Below are positions 1 through 9,030 of a stretch of 64,000 bases of DNA, piece after piece (positions within the stretch are counted from its first letter, which is position 1; every line of letters starts with the position of its first letter). The notes under the pieces are model-generated. The model did not search any database, was not told the DNA's origin, and worked only from the letters and a program-made list of their open reading frames with translations. A program made the translations under genes and the position numbers. This DNA comes from Trinickia fusca (GTDB lineage: Bacteria > Pseudomonadota > Gammaproteobacteria > Burkholderiales > Burkholderiaceae): the NCBI RefSeq assembly GCF_003628145.1, contig NZ_RBZV01000011.1:119573-183572 (forward strand), written 5' to 3'.

Positions 1-269
1 CGATCAACCTGTTCGGCGATCACCCGAGCTTCGTGCGCAACATGAAGCACCTGACGGCGGCATTCGACGGCCGCGTGATCGCGCTGCCCGAAGTGCATGA
101 AGGCAACCGCGTCGCACTGGCGTTTTCGGGGCCCGCGCTCGAGGTGCCGTTCGCGACGCTGCAACGGCGCGCGAAGCTGATCGACGAGAAGCTGGGCCTG
201 CCCGCGCGCAAGTGGGTGACGGGCCTGCGCGCCTCGCTGAGCCAGTCGGGCGACACGTTCGCGATCTGA
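1..269 (+). CDS. Spermidine synthase-like protein, C-terminal part
   Basis: The reading frame is open from the window edge (frame starts at base 3) to a TGA at 267-269, so only the last ~88 residues are present. The tail has the pattern NLF-x-D...AAFDGRVIALPE...GN-x-V-x-LAF, which resembles the end of the methyltransferase-like domain of spermidine-synthase family proteins in Burkholderiaceae. No catalytic motif lies in the visible part, so the function rests on the tail alone. A strong hairpin follows 24 bases after the stop, which suggests that transcription ends here. Confidence 0.6.
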   Translation, partial: INLFGDHPSFVRNMKHLTAAFDGRVIALPEVHEGNRVALAFSGPALEVPFATLQRRAKLIDEKLGLPARKWVTGLRASLSQSGDTFAI

Positions 270-292
270 CGCAACGCACGCGAGCGTGGGAT

Positions 293-325
293 ACGGGGCG
301 GTGCCGCTTGGCGGCATCGCCCCGT
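293..325 (+). terminator. Hairpin terminator after the spermidine-synthase-like gene
   Basis: Arms 293-307 and 311-325 pair over 15 bp with one G-T wobble and a 3-base loop. A short T-containing stretch follows. The GC-rich stem sits between a stop codon and the next promoter, as expected for an intrinsic terminator. Confidence 0.75.
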
Positions 326-378
326 CGTGCTTTCAGGGAGCGCGCGGCTGGGACGCTCGAGCCCTGGGTCGGCCCCGC

Positions 379-406
379 TTGACCGCCGCTCGCGCACTCT
401 TATACT
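379..406 (+). promoter_or_regulatory. Sigma-70-type promoter for the DUF3311-mctP operon
   Basis: TTGACC at 379-384 and TATACT at 401-406 are separated by 16 bases. Each hexamer is one mismatch from consensus. Transcription would begin near 413, leaving a leader of about 105 bases before the ATG at 519. Confidence 0.65.
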
Positions 407-518
407 CTTTTGGGGCTTGATGAAAATGTCCGGAAAGCTCGCTGCGGCGCGGTTTGTGTCGGAGCAGGCCGGTCACGATACGGGTCGAAGTTTCGAAAAA
501 GAGTAAAGAGGAGACGTC

Positions 519-761
519 ATGGCGCATGATGCCGACGCGAACCGGGCCGCCAAGGGCTGGCTCTGGTTGCTGGTACTACCCTGGATCGCGATGATCTGGG
601 TGCCGTCGTACAACAAGATCGACCCGCAGCTGTGGGGCTTTCCGTTCTTCTACTGGTATCAGCTGCTGTGGGTGCTGGTGAGCGCGGTCATCACCGCGGT
701 CGTGTACTTCAAGACCAAGCCGCGTTCGAAGACGGGCACGGGCCAGGGAGGTGCACGATGA
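519..761 (+). CDS. DUF3311 small membrane protein
   Basis: An 80-residue protein with two hydrophobic segments (about residues 14-30 and 43-63) and a short basic tail. Tryptophan- and tyrosine-rich patches such as FPFFYWYQLLW are typical of DUF3311. Members of this family usually lie directly upstream of a sodium:solute symporter, as here; they are thought to act as accessory subunits of the permease, though this is inferred from linkage. The start is supported by GAGGAG 8 bases upstream. The stop overlaps the start of the next gene in an ATGA, which implies translational coupling. Confidence 0.85.
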   Translation: MAHDADANRAAKGWLWLLVLPWIAMIWVPSYNKIDPQLWGFPFFYWYQLLWVLVSAVITAVVYFKTKPRSKTGTGQGGAR

Positions 762-2308
762 ACGCCACGGCAACCTTTGTCTTCATCCTGTTCTTCATCG
801 GCGTGACGATCCTCGGCTTCTTCGCAGCGCGCTGGCGCCGCGGCGATCTCGCCCATCTCGAGGAGTGGGGCCTCGGCGGCCGCCGCTTCGGCACGATCGT
901 CACATGGTTCCTGCTCGGCGGCGATCTCTACACGGCCTACACGTTCGTGGCCGTGCCCGCGCTCGTGTTCGGCGCGGGCGCGACGGGCTTTTTTGCCTTG
1001 CCCTACACGATCCTCATCTATCCGTTCGCGTTCGTCGTGTTCCCGAAGCTGTGGAGCGTCGCCAAGCGGCATGGCTACGTGACTTCCGCCGACTTCGTGA
1101 GCGCGCGCTACGGCAGCCGCATGCTTGCGCTCGCAGTGGCGGTGACGGGCATCGTTGCGACGATGCCGTACATCGCGCTGCAGCTCGTCGGCATCGAAGT
1201 GGTGATCGGCGGCCTCGGCTTCGACACGACCGGCTTCGTCGGCGATCTGCCCTTGATCATCGCGTTCGCGATCCTCGCGGCCTACACGTACACGTCGGGC
1301 CTGCGCGCGCCGGCCATGATCGCGATCGTCAAGGACCTGCTGATCTACATCACGATCGGCGTCGCCATCGTCGTGATCCCCGCCAAGATGGGCGGCTTCG
1401 GCCACATCTTCAGCGCAGTGCCGCCGGCCAAGCTGCTGCTCAAGGCGCCCGATGCCACGAGCCTGAACGGCTATAGCGCCTATGCGACGCTGGCGGTGGG
1501 TTCGGCGCTCGCGTTGTTCCTGTATCCGCACTCGATCACGGCCATCCTGTCGTCGTCATCCGGCAATACGATCCGCCGCAACATGGCGATGCTGCCCGCG
1601 TATTCGCTCGTGCTCGGCCTGCTCGCGCTGCTGGGCTTCATGGCGCTGGCCTCCGGTGTGAAGGACATGCCCGAATTCGCCCCGTACTTCAAGGCGTTCG
1701 GCCCGAACTTCGCGGTGCCCGCGCTGTTCCTGCACTTCTTCCCGTCATGGTTCGTCGGTGTCGCGTTCGCGGCGATCGGCATCGGCGCGCTGGTGCCGGC
1801 AGCCATCATGTCGATCGCGGCAGCGAACCTGTACACGCGCAACATCCATCGCGAGTTCGTGAATCGCAACATGACGCATGACCAGGAAACGAACGTGGCC
1901 AAGCTCGTGTCGCTGATCGTGAAGGTTGGCGCCGTGGCGTTCATCCTCGGTCTGCCGCTCACCTACGCGATTCAGCTGCAGCTGCTCGGCGGCATCTGGA
2001 TCATCCAGACGCTGCCCGCGATCGTATTGGGCCTGTACACGCGCAAGCTCGACTATCGCGGTCTGCTCGTGGGCTGGGCCGTCGGGATTGGTTTCGGCAC
2101 CTGGATGGCGGCTTCGCAGAACCTGAAGAGCTCGATCTACGCGCTGCACCTGGGCGGCTACGCGATTCCCGGCTATGCGGCGCTGTGGTCGCTCGCCGTG
2201 AACGTCGTGGTGGCGATCGTCGTCAGCGTGATCGTGCGTGCGCTCGGCATGAGCGCCTCCGAGGACAGCACGCGGCCCGAGGATTATCTCGACGCCGTCG
2301 AAACCTGA
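758..2308 (+). CDS. mctP: Sodium:solute symporter family permease, MctP-type
   Basis: A 516-residue integral membrane protein with about 13 hydrophobic segments. It fits the sodium:solute symporter family that includes the monocarboxylate permease MctP (uptake of lactate, pyruvate and similar acids). Family signs include the N-terminal EEWGLGGRRFG and WFLLGGDLYTAYTF segments after the first helix. The start at 758 is chosen because GGGAGG lies 7 bases upstream and the ATG overlaps the DUF3311 stop; the frame is open further upstream but that part is out-of-frame DUF3311 sequence. Substrate is inferred from the DUF3311 pairing and not proven. A clear terminator follows. Confidence 0.85.
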   Translation: MNATATFVFILFFIGVTILGFFAARWRRGDLAHLEEWGLGGRRFGTIVTWFLLGGDLYTAYTFVAVPALVFGAGATGFFALPYTILIYPFAFVVFPKLWSVAKRHGYVTSADFVSARYGSRMLALAVAVTGIVATMPYIALQLVGIEVVIGGLGFDTTGFVGDLPLIIAFAILAAYTYTSGLRAPAMIAIVKDLLIYITIGVAIVVIPAKMGGFGHIFSAVPPAKLLLKAPDATSLNGYSAYATLAVGSALALFLYPHSITAILSSSSGNTIRRNMAMLPAYSLVLGLLALLGFMALASGVKDMPEFAPYFKAFGPNFAVPALFLHFFPSWFVGVAFAAIGIGALVPAAIMSIAAANLYTRNIHREFVNRNMTHDQETNVAKLVSLIVKVGAVAFILGLPLTYAIQLQLLGGIWIIQTLPAIVLGLYTRKLDYRGLLVGWAVGIGFGTWMAASQNLKSSIYALHLGGYAIPGYAALWSLAVNVVVAIVVSVIVRALGMSASEDSTRPEDYLDAVET

Positions 2309-2330
2309 TCGGTTCGAGCTGCCCCAGGAA

Positions 2331-2370
2331 GGCGTTGCCCCGCGAGTGCGCGGCAACGCCTTTTTTATTT
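2331..2370 (+). terminator. Intrinsic terminator of the DUF3311-mctP operon
   Basis: A 9-bp perfect stem (2331-2339 with 2352-2360), a 12-base loop, and a T-rich run TTTTTTATTT at 2361-2370. This is a classical Rho-independent terminator 22 bases after the mctP stop. Confidence 0.9.
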
Positions 2371-2452
2371 GGCGGATCCGCCGCGCCGTGTATCTCGCCC
2401 CAAAAAAACGCCATATCGACGCGCCCGCCGAGATGATCGACAATCAGTCGCT

Positions 2453-3568
2453 ATGGCTCCGCCCCTGACTTCCCGCCTTCGCTTGCTCGTGGCACCGCTC
2501 GCGCGCGTGCTCGTTTCGCCGTACTACCGCTATCGCAACGCGCAACGGCTCCACGCGATCCGCGTAGGGCTCGCGATGCTCGTGTCGATTCTCGTGACGA
2601 CCGGCATCGACGTGCCGCACGGACTATGGGCGTCGGTCACCGTGCTCGTCGTGATCGGCGGCTTGCAGCATCACGGCAACATTCGCAAGAAAGCGACCGA
2701 CCGCGCGATCGGCACGCTGCTCGGCGCGTTGCTGGGGCTGCTGCTGATCGTACAGATGCGCTGGCTCGGCTCGGCTGCGCTCACCTATGTGCTGATGTCG
2801 ATCATCGCGGGCATCTGCGGCTATTACGCGATCGGTGCGTCGGGTTACGTGGCGCTGCTGACGGCGATCACGATGATCATCGTCGGCGGCCACGGCGACA
2901 GTTCGATCGACGGCGGCCTGTGGCGTGCGTTGAACGTCGCGATCGGCATCGTCATCGCACTCGCGTTCTCGTTCGCGCTGCCCTTGTATGCGACGTATTC
3001 GTGGCGCTATTTGCTCGCGCGCAGTCTGCGCGATTACGCGCACACCTATGTGCGCCTAGCGAGAGGCGCGCCGATCGATCCCGAGGCGCAGCTCGCGGCA
3101 TTTGCGAAAATGGGGGAGAGACTCGTCAAGCTGCGCGCGCTGATGGCGTCGGTGTCGAAGGAGGTCGATCTGTCGGTCAAGCAGCTCGAGGCGATTGCCC
3201 GGCTGAACCGGTCGCTGCTGAGCGCGCTCGAGATGATGGCGAGTGCGGCGCTTGCGCGGGCCGAAGCCGCGGGCGGCGTGCGGCCCGTGCGCGAAGCGGA
3301 TGCGGGTGAGCGCGAGGTGCGCGCGACGCTCTTGAGGCTGGCGCGCGCCTTGCGCTTCGGCTCAGGTCAGCCGCTCGCCGCACCGGTCGACGCGGTGCCG
3401 CATGCCACGCCCGACATGGGCGGCTCGGAATGGGTGTCGCAACATTTCGGTGAACTCGTGGCACGGCTGTACGCGCTGGTGGCCGAAATCGAGCCACAGT
3501 GGAACATCGAGCGGCGCGAGTCGCCGGCCGTGCGGCGACTCGAATCGTCGGCCCGCGCGCGACGTTGA
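2453..3568 (+). CDS. FUSC family inner-membrane protein
   Basis: A 371-residue protein. Its N-terminal half holds about six membrane segments (residues ~40-190) with the FUSC/YccS-type signature around IRVGLAMLVS...HGLWASVTVLVVIGGLQHHGN...KATDRAIGTLLGALLG. The C-terminal half is soluble and helical. FUSC proteins resemble fusaric-acid-resistance and aromatic-acid efflux pumps, but most members have no known substrate. The ATG at 2453 is the first start that leaves the family N-terminus intact; no good ribosome site is seen and a GACAAT box lies only 8 bases upstream, so a very short leader is possible. It converges with tal. Confidence 0.8.
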   Translation: MAPPLTSRLRLLVAPLARVLVSPYYRYRNAQRLHAIRVGLAMLVSILVTTGIDVPHGLWASVTVLVVIGGLQHHGNIRKKATDRAIGTLLGALLGLLLIVQMRWLGSAALTYVLMSIIAGICGYYAIGASGYVALLTAITMIIVGGHGDSSIDGGLWRALNVAIGIVIALAFSFALPLYATYSWRYLLARSLRDYAHTYVRLARGAPIDPEAQLAAFAKMGERLVKLRALMASVSKEVDLSVKQLEAIARLNRSLLSALEMMASAALARAEAAGGVRPVREADAGEREVRATLLRLARALRFGSGQPLAAPVDAVPHATPDMGGSEWVSQHFGELVARLYALVAEIEPQWNIERRESPAVRRLESSARARR

Positions 3569-3611
3569 CGCCGCCAACCTCAAGTCGCGGCGGGCCGGTT
3601 CGCGAGCCGCG

Positions 3612-4565
3612 TCAGCGCAGTGCGTCGATGAGCTTTTCGAGCTTCACCGCATCGGCTGCGAACGCGCGAATGCCTTCGGCGAGCTTCTCGGTCGCCATGG
3701 CATCGTCGTTGAGCTGATAGCGGAACGACGCTTCGTCGATCGCGAGCCGCTCGATCGTTTCGCCCGCCAGCGCTTCGGGTGAGAGCTTGGGTTCGACCGT
3801 CTCGGTGCTGTCGTGCAGCTTTTGCAGCAGCTCGGGGCTGATCGTGAGCAGATCGCAGCCGGCGAGCTCGACGATCTGGCTCGTCGTGCGGAAGCTAGCG
3901 CCCATCACCTCGGTGGTGTAGTCGAATTTCTTGTAATAGGCATAGATGCGGCGCACCGATTGCACGCCCGGATCATTGGCGCCCCCGTTCTTCACCTCAT
4001 CCCAGTCGGCGCCGGCCTGCTTTTTGTACCAGTCGTAGATGCGGCCGACGAACGGCGAGATCAGTCTGGCGCCGGCTTCGGCACAGGCCGCGGCCTGCAC
4101 GGGCGCGAACAGCAGCGTCATGTTGCAGTTCACGCCTTCCTTTTGCAGCGCTTGCGCCGCGCGCACGCCTTCCCATGTCGAAGCGAGCTTGATCAGCACT
4201 CGGCTGCGGTCGATGCCGGCTGCCTCGTACAGCTTGATGAGCTCGTGTGCCTTGTCGATCGAGCGTTGTGTATCGAACGAGAGGCGCGCATCGACTTCGG
4301 TCGATACGCGGCCCGGGATGATGTTCAGGATCTCGTTGCCGAAGGCGATCAGCAGATGGTCGATGATCGCGGCCGCCGGCTTGCTCGCGTGGTCGCGCAC
4401 GGTTTTCTCGAGCAGCGGCTTGTACGCGTCTTTCTGCACGGCCTTCAGGATCAGCGACGGGTTCGTCGTGGCGTCGCGTGGCTTGTATTGAGCGAGTTGC
4501 TGGAAGTCGCCGGTATCCGCGACGACGATCGTGTACTGCTTCAGTTGGTCGAGAGCATTGGTCAT
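3612..4565 (-). CDS. tal: Transaldolase
   Basis: A 317-residue protein of normal length for class I (TalB-type) transaldolase of the non-oxidative pentose phosphate pathway, which moves a dihydroxyacetone unit between sugar phosphates in the cytoplasm. Conserved parts include the N-terminal [12 protein letters not shown] and the Schiff-base lysine in [12 protein letters not shown] (about residue 127). [12 protein letters not shown] is also intact. It is transcribed alone, convergent with the FUSC gene. Confidence 0.96.
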   Translation of the reverse strand: MTNALDQLKQYTIVVADTGDFQQLAQYKPRDATTNPSLILKAVQKDAYKPLLEKTVRDHASKPAAAIIDHLLIAFGNEILNIIPGRVSTEVDARLSFDTQRSIDKAHELIKLYEAAGIDRSRVLIKLASTWEGVRAAQALQKEGVNCNMTLLFAPVQAAACAEAGARLISPFVGRIYDWYKKQAGADWDEVKNGGANDPGVQSVRRIYAYYKKFDYTTEVMGASFRTTSQIVELAGCDLLTISPELLQKLHDSTETVEPKLSPEALAGETIERLAIDEASFRYQLNDDAMATEKLAEGIRAFAADAVKLEKLIDALR

Positions 4566-4740
4566 GGCAGATAGTGGGCGCTGAGCGCCATAGCAGGAAA
4601 CGGAAAAGCGGGGCCGAACGGCGCCGTGCGGCAGGCAGCGCCGTGACCGACACCGCCTATTCTATGGCCGTGATGCGAAACGCGTCGAATGCAAAACGCG
4701 TCGAGGTGTTTTTTGCCGTTGCCCTGCCGGGCGGGCGTCT

Positions 4741-5964
4741 TCATGGGCGCCGGGCGTTCAGCACGACCTGCGTGACGACGCCGGCCACGAGCCCCCAGAA
4801 CGCCGAGCCGATGCCGGCCAGTGTGAGGCCCGACGCCGTGACCATGAACGTGACGAGCGCGGCCTCGCGCTCGCGCGCGTTGCTCATCGCGTTCGTGAGC
4901 CCGCTCTGAATCGAGCCGAACAGCGCGAGCGCCGCGACCGAGACGACGAGCGCCTTGGGCAGTGCCGCGAACAGCGCGGCGATCGTTGCGCCGAAGATGC
5001 CGGCCACGAGATAGAACAGGCCACACCACAGCGCGGCCGTATAGCGTTTCGACCGATCCTCGTGCGCTTCGGGGCCGGTGCAGATCGCGGCCGTGATCGC
5101 TGCGAGCGTGACGCCGTGCGAGCCGAACGGCGCGAGCAGCAGCGACATCACGCCGGTCGTGCCGATCAGCGGCGAGGACGGCGTGGTATAGCCGTCGGCG
5201 CGCAGCACGGCGACGCCGGGCATGTTCTGCGAGGCCATCGCGACGACGAACAGCGGCAAGCCGAGGCTCACGGCTGCCGCGAGCGAGAAGCTCGGCATCG
5301 TGAAGACGGGCTTGGCGAGCGTCACGTGAAAGCGGGTCAAGTCGATGAGCCCGAGCACGCCGGCCATGGCCGTGCCGACGACGAGCGTCGTCACGATCGC
5401 ATAGCGTGGCGCCATACGCTTGACGCCCAGGTACACGAAGAACATCGTGAGCACGAGCATCGTTTGTACCTGAGCGGCATGAAAGATTTCGATGCCGATC
5501 TCGAACAGGATGCCCGCGAGCAGCGCGCTGGCGATGCCGGCCGGCACACGCTTCATCAGCGCGTCGAACCAGCCTGTCAGGCCGATGGCCGTCACGAGCG
5601 CCGCGCTGACGATGTATGCGCCGATGGCCTCGGCGTACGGCACGTGCGGCAGCGAGGCGATCAGCAGCGCGGCGCCCGGCGTCGAGAAGGCCACCACGAT
5701 CGGCGAGCGAAAGCGTAGCGACAGCGTGATCGTCGACACGGCCATGCCGATCGATATGGCCCAGATCCACGATGAGATCTGGGCATCGGTCAGATGGGCC
5801 GCGCGGCCGGCCTGGAAGATCAGTACGAGCGAGCTCGTATAGCCGGTCATCATCGCGACGAAGCCCGCGACGACCGCGTGCAGCGAGGTATCGGCAAAGG
5901 GGCGCAGCAGCGGGTGGCGCATCGGCGGCGGCGAACGAAGCTCGCGTGTCGAGGGCGGATTCAT
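4741..5964 (-). CDS. benE: Benzoate/H+ symporter family transporter BenE
   Basis: A 407-residue protein with about 12 hydrophobic segments that matches the BenE family throughout, for example GYTSSLVLIFQAGRAAHLT, FSTPGAALL, and APFGSHGVTLAAITAAICTGPEAHED. BenE proteins import benzoate with protons. No benzoate catabolic genes are next to it, so the substrate may be a related aromatic acid or an unknown compound. An alternative start is Met15 (5922). Confidence 0.9.
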   Translation of the reverse strand: MNPPSTRELRSPPPMRHPLLRPFADTSLHAVVAGFVAMMTGYTSSLVLIFQAGRAAHLTDAQISSWIWAISIGMAVSTITLSLRFRSPIVVAFSTPGAALLIASLPHVPYAEAIGAYIVSAALVTAIGLTGWFDALMKRVPAGIASALLAGILFEIGIEIFHAAQVQTMLVLTMFFVYLGVKRMAPRYAIVTTLVVGTAMAGVLGLIDLTRFHVTLAKPVFTMPSFSLAAAVSLGLPLFVVAMASQNMPGVAVLRADGYTTPSSPLIGTTGVMSLLLAPFGSHGVTLAAITAAICTGPEAHEDRSKRYTAALWCGLFYLVAGIFGATIAALFAALPKALVVSVAALALFGSIQSGLTNAMSNAREREAALVTFMVTASGLTLAGIGSAFWGLVAGVVTQVVLNARRP

Positions 5965-6033
5965 CGTGGCGTAACGGCGGTTAAAGGGGGAAAGGGGTAG
6001 CGGGGGGACGGATCGCTCCGACGGCGGCGCTGC

Positions 6034-7209
6034 TTACTTGCTGAGCACCCGCATGGCTGTCTCGAGGCCGGCCAGCGTGAGCGGATACATGCGCGTGCCG
6101 AGCAACTGACGGATGACCGCGACGGATTGCCGGTATTCCCATAGGCCTTCGGGCTCGGGATTGAGCCACGCGTGGTGCGGGAACTTGTCGGCCAGGCGGC
6201 GCAGCCAGACGGCGCCGGCCTCCGGGTTGTTGTACTCGACGGAGCCGCCCGGCTGCAGCACTTCGTAAGGGCTCATCGTCGCATCGCCGACGAAAATGAG
6301 CTTGTAGTCGGGCGTGAACTTGTGCAGCACGTCCCAGGTCGGCACGCGTTCGGCGTGGCGGCGGCGGTTGTTCTTCCACAGGAAGTCGTAGACGCAGTTG
6401 TGGAAGTAATAGAACTCGAGATGCTTGAACTCGGCTTTGGCGGCCGAGAACAGCTCTTCGGTGCGCTTGATGTGGTCATCCATCGAGCCGCCGACGTCGA
6501 GCAGCATCAGCACCTTCACCGTGTTGTGCCGCTCCGGCACCATCTTGATGTCGAGCCAGCCGGCGTTGGCGGCCGTGCTGCGGATCGTATCGGGCAGGTC
6601 GAGTTCTTCGGCCGCGCCTTCGCGGGCGAAGCGCCGCAGGCGGCGCAGCGCGACCTTGATGTTGCGCGTGCCGATCTCGACCTGATCGTCGTAGTCGCGA
6701 TAGGCGCGCGCTTCCCACACCTTGACGGCCGTGCGATTGCCGTTCGATTCGCCGCCGATGCGGATGCCTTCAGGGTTGTAGCCGCCATTGCCGAACGGCG
6801 ACGTACCGCCCGTGCCGATCCATCGATTGCCGCCCTGATGGCGTTCCTTCTGCTCTTCGAACAGCTCCTTGAGGCGCTCCATGAGCTTGTCGAGGCCGCC
6901 CATCGCCTCGATCTGCGCCTTTTCTTCGGGCGTCAGATCGCGCTTGAGGCGCTTCTCGAGCCAATCGAGCGGGATGTCGAAGGCGGCCTCGGTGAGCTTG
7001 TCGATGCCGCGAAAGTACGTGCCGAACGCCTGGTCGAACTTGTCGAAGTAGCGCTCGTCCTTGACCAGCGTCAGGCGGGCGAGGTAGTAGAACTCGTCGA
7101 GCGACGGCGCGATCACGCGTTCGCGCAGCGCCTCGATCAGCGTCAGGTATTCCTTCACCGACACCGGAAGCTGCGCAGCGCGCAACGTGTAGAAGAAGTC
7201 GATCAGCAT
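6034..7209 (-). CDS. VWA domain protein, CoxE-like partner of a MoxR ATPase
   Basis: A 391-residue cytoplasmic protein. The N-terminal two thirds is a charged helical region; the C-terminal third is a von Willebrand A domain with the metal-site variant DVGGSMDDH rather than canonical DxSxS. It belongs to the CoxE-like VWA proteins that work with MoxR AAA+ ATPases, which fits its operon (moxR-acetyltransferase-VWA). The start at 7209 is preceded by AAGGACG; the frame upstream of it is GNAT sequence in another frame. It is probably part of a chaperone-like system for metal-cofactor enzyme maturation or envelope functions, but the client is unknown. Confidence 0.85.
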   Translation of the reverse strand: MLIDFFYTLRAAQLPVSVKEYLTLIEALRERVIAPSLDEFYYLARLTLVKDERYFDKFDQAFGTYFRGIDKLTEAAFDIPLDWLEKRLKRDLTPEEKAQIEAMGGLDKLMERLKELFEEQKERHQGGNRWIGTGGTSPFGNGGYNPEGIRIGGESNGNRTAVKVWEARAYRDYDDQVEIGTRNIKVALRRLRRFAREGAAEELDLPDTIRSTAANAGWLDIKMVPERHNTVKVLMLLDVGGSMDDHIKRTEELFSAAKAEFKHLEFYYFHNCVYDFLWKNNRRRHAERVPTWDVLHKFTPDYKLIFVGDATMSPYEVLQPGGSVEYNNPEAGAVWLRRLADKFPHHAWLNPEPEGLWEYRQSVAVIRQLLGTRMYPLTLAGLETAMRVLSK

Positions 7210-7237
7210 GCCGTCGTCCTTGCGAAAGTGACAAGCG

Positions 7238-7834
7238 TCACAGTGGGCGGCCGAGCTTGAGCAGCAGATTCGCGCGCACGGCCGGCCACTCCGATTCGAT
7301 GATGGAGAACACGACCGAATCGCGCAGCACGCCGTCGGGGCCGATCCGGTGATTGCGCAGGATGCCATCCTGCTTTGCGCCGAGCCGGGCGATGGCGTCA
7401 CGCGAGCGGTGGTTCATGAAATTCGTGCGCAATTCGACGGCGATCGTCTTCAGCGACTCGAACGCATGGCGCAGGAGCAGCAACTTGGCCTCGGTGTTCA
7501 CCGCGGAGCGCTGCACGCGCTTGGCGTACCACGTATAGCCGATCTCGGCCCGGCGATTCGCTGGATCGACGCCGCAATAGCGCGTCGAGCCGACGATTTC
7601 GTTCGAGGCGGCTTCGCGCACGACGAACGGCATCGCGCCTTCCTGTTTGCGCATCTGCAGGGCGGTTTCGATGTATCGGCGCGCATGGCCGGGCGCAGGC
7701 ACGCTGGTGAACCACAGCTTCCACAGTTCACCATCGGCGGCGGCGTGCTCGAGTCCGGCTTCGTGCTCGAGCGCGAGCGGCTCCAGGACCACGTGTTCGC
7801 CTTGCAATGTGACAGGTTCGATCCATCGATTCAT
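7238..7834 (-). CDS. GNAT-family N-acetyltransferase (RimJ/RimL type)
   Basis: A 198-residue protein of the RimJ/RimL-like acetyltransferase group. It begins EPVTLQGEHVVLEPLALEHE, has the ...VGSTRYCGVDPANRRAEIGYTWY core strand, and the NTEAKLLLLRHAFE and NHRSRDAIARLGAKQDGILR segments that form the acetyl-CoA site. It lies between the MoxR ATPase and the VWA gene, with gaps of 63 and 28 bases, so it is likely co-transcribed. The acetylated substrate is unknown. Confidence 0.88.
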   Translation of the reverse strand: MNRWIEPVTLQGEHVVLEPLALEHEAGLEHAAADGELWKLWFTSVPAPGHARRYIETALQMRKQEGAMPFVVREAASNEIVGSTRYCGVDPANRRAEIGYTWYAKRVQRSAVNTEAKLLLLRHAFESLKTIAVELRTNFMNHRSRDAIARLGAKQDGILRNHRIGPDGVLRDSVVFSIIESEWPAVRANLLLKLGRPL

Positions 7835-7897
7835 GCAGGGGGTTTCCTTCCTGGTGGGTACTGCCGTGATGCCGTGGGGCCGCGGCTGAGCGCGATG

Positions 7898-8740
7898 TCA
7901 GCGGTTGTGGCGATTCATGTAGACGAGCCGCTCGAACAGGCTCACGTCCTGTTCGTTCTTCAGCAGCGCACCCGCGAGCGGCGGCACGATCTGCTTTTGG
8001 TCGGGCGAGCGCAGGGCATCGGCCGGAATGTCCTCGGCGATCAGCAGCTTGAGCCAGTCGAGCAGTTCGGACGTCGACGGTTTCTTCTTCAGGCCCGACA
8101 CGTTGCGCAGCTCGAAGAAGCTTTCGAGCGCTGCGCGCAGCAGATCGGCGCGGACGTCGGGGTAGTGCACGTCGACGATTTGCTGCATCGTCGCCGGGTC
8201 GGGGAATTTGATGTAGTGGAAGAAGCACCGGCGCAGGAACGCGTCGGGGAGTTCTTTCTCGTTGTTCGACGTGATCACGACGAGCGGACGGTGCCGGGCG
8301 CGCACGACTTCGCGCGTCTCGTAGACATGGAACTCCATGCGGTCGATTTCGCGCAGGAGGTCGTTCGGAAACTCGATGTCGGCCTTGTCGATTTCGTCGA
8401 TGAGCAGCACCGACGGGACGTCCGACTCGAACGCCTGCCACAGCACGCCTTTCACGATGTAGTTGGCGATGTCCTGCACGCGCGCGTCGCCGAGCTGCGA
8501 ATCGCGCAGGCGCGACACGGCGTCGTATTCGTACAGGCCCTGCTGTGCCTTCGTCGTTGACTTGATGTGCCATTGAAAAAGCGGCATGTCGAGCGAGGCT
8601 GCGACCTGCTCGGCCAGCATGGTCTTGCCGGTGCCCGGTTCGCCCTTGATCAGCAGCGGGCGCTTCAGGGTCATGGCGGCATTGACGGCAAGCTTGAGAT
8701 CGTCGGTGGCGACGTATTGCGACGAACCTTCGAAACGCAT
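7898..8740 (-). CDS. MoxR-family AAA+ ATPase
   Basis: A 280-residue AAA+ ATPase. Walker A is GEPGTGKTMLAEQ (about residues 38-50), Walker B is VLLIDEIDKAD, sensor 1 is VVITSNNEKELPDAFLRRC, followed by a small lid domain. MoxR ATPases act with VWA proteins as chaperones that assemble or activate other complexes. Start 8740 gives the family N-terminus MRFEGSSQYVATDDL; the longer frame to 8872 adds unrelated sequence. It heads an apparent three-gene operon. Confidence 0.93.
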   Translation of the reverse strand: MRFEGSSQYVATDDLKLAVNAAMTLKRPLLIKGEPGTGKTMLAEQVAASLDMPLFQWHIKSTTKAQQGLYEYDAVSRLRDSQLGDARVQDIANYIVKGVLWQAFESDVPSVLLIDEIDKADIEFPNDLLREIDRMEFHVYETREVVRARHRPLVVITSNNEKELPDAFLRRCFFHYIKFPDPATMQQIVDVHYPDVRADLLRAALESFFELRNVSGLKKKPSTSELLDWLKLLIAEDIPADALRSPDQKQIVPPLAGALLKNEQDVSLFERLVYMNRHNR

Positions 8741-8889
8741 GGCGGCAGGCTCTCTCAAAAAAAGCCCAGTATAAGTCAGAAGGCATGGCCGCCTTGCGAT
8801 GTCCAGCGTATCGTCCGGGGCTTGTCGTCCGCGTCTCGGGCGGCTGCCGAGGAGACGGGGAGCCGGCCGCAAGCAGGGGCCGGGCCCGG

Positions 8890-8919
8890 TGGACGCCCGG
8901 CGCAGCCGCGCGGTACAAT
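8890..8919 (+). promoter_or_regulatory. Possible promoter for the cytochrome c pair
   Basis: TACAAT at 8914-8919 is a good -10 box; TGGACG at 8890-8895 is a weak -35 at 18 bases. It faces the cytochrome genes, which start 111 bases downstream. Confidence 0.35.
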
Positions 8920-9030
8920 TGCCGCGCTTTTTTGGCCTCTCGTGGCAACTCTGACAACTAGAACGGCGTTGCGCCGTTGCCCGTGGCGGTCTTTCGGGCG
9001 CTCGTTTCCCCTCAAGCCAGGTTACAAGCT

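Noticed and set aside
632..757. Upstream extension of the mctP frame
   Set aside because: It is out-of-frame DUF3311 sequence; the ATG at 758 has a ribosome site and an ATGA overlap.
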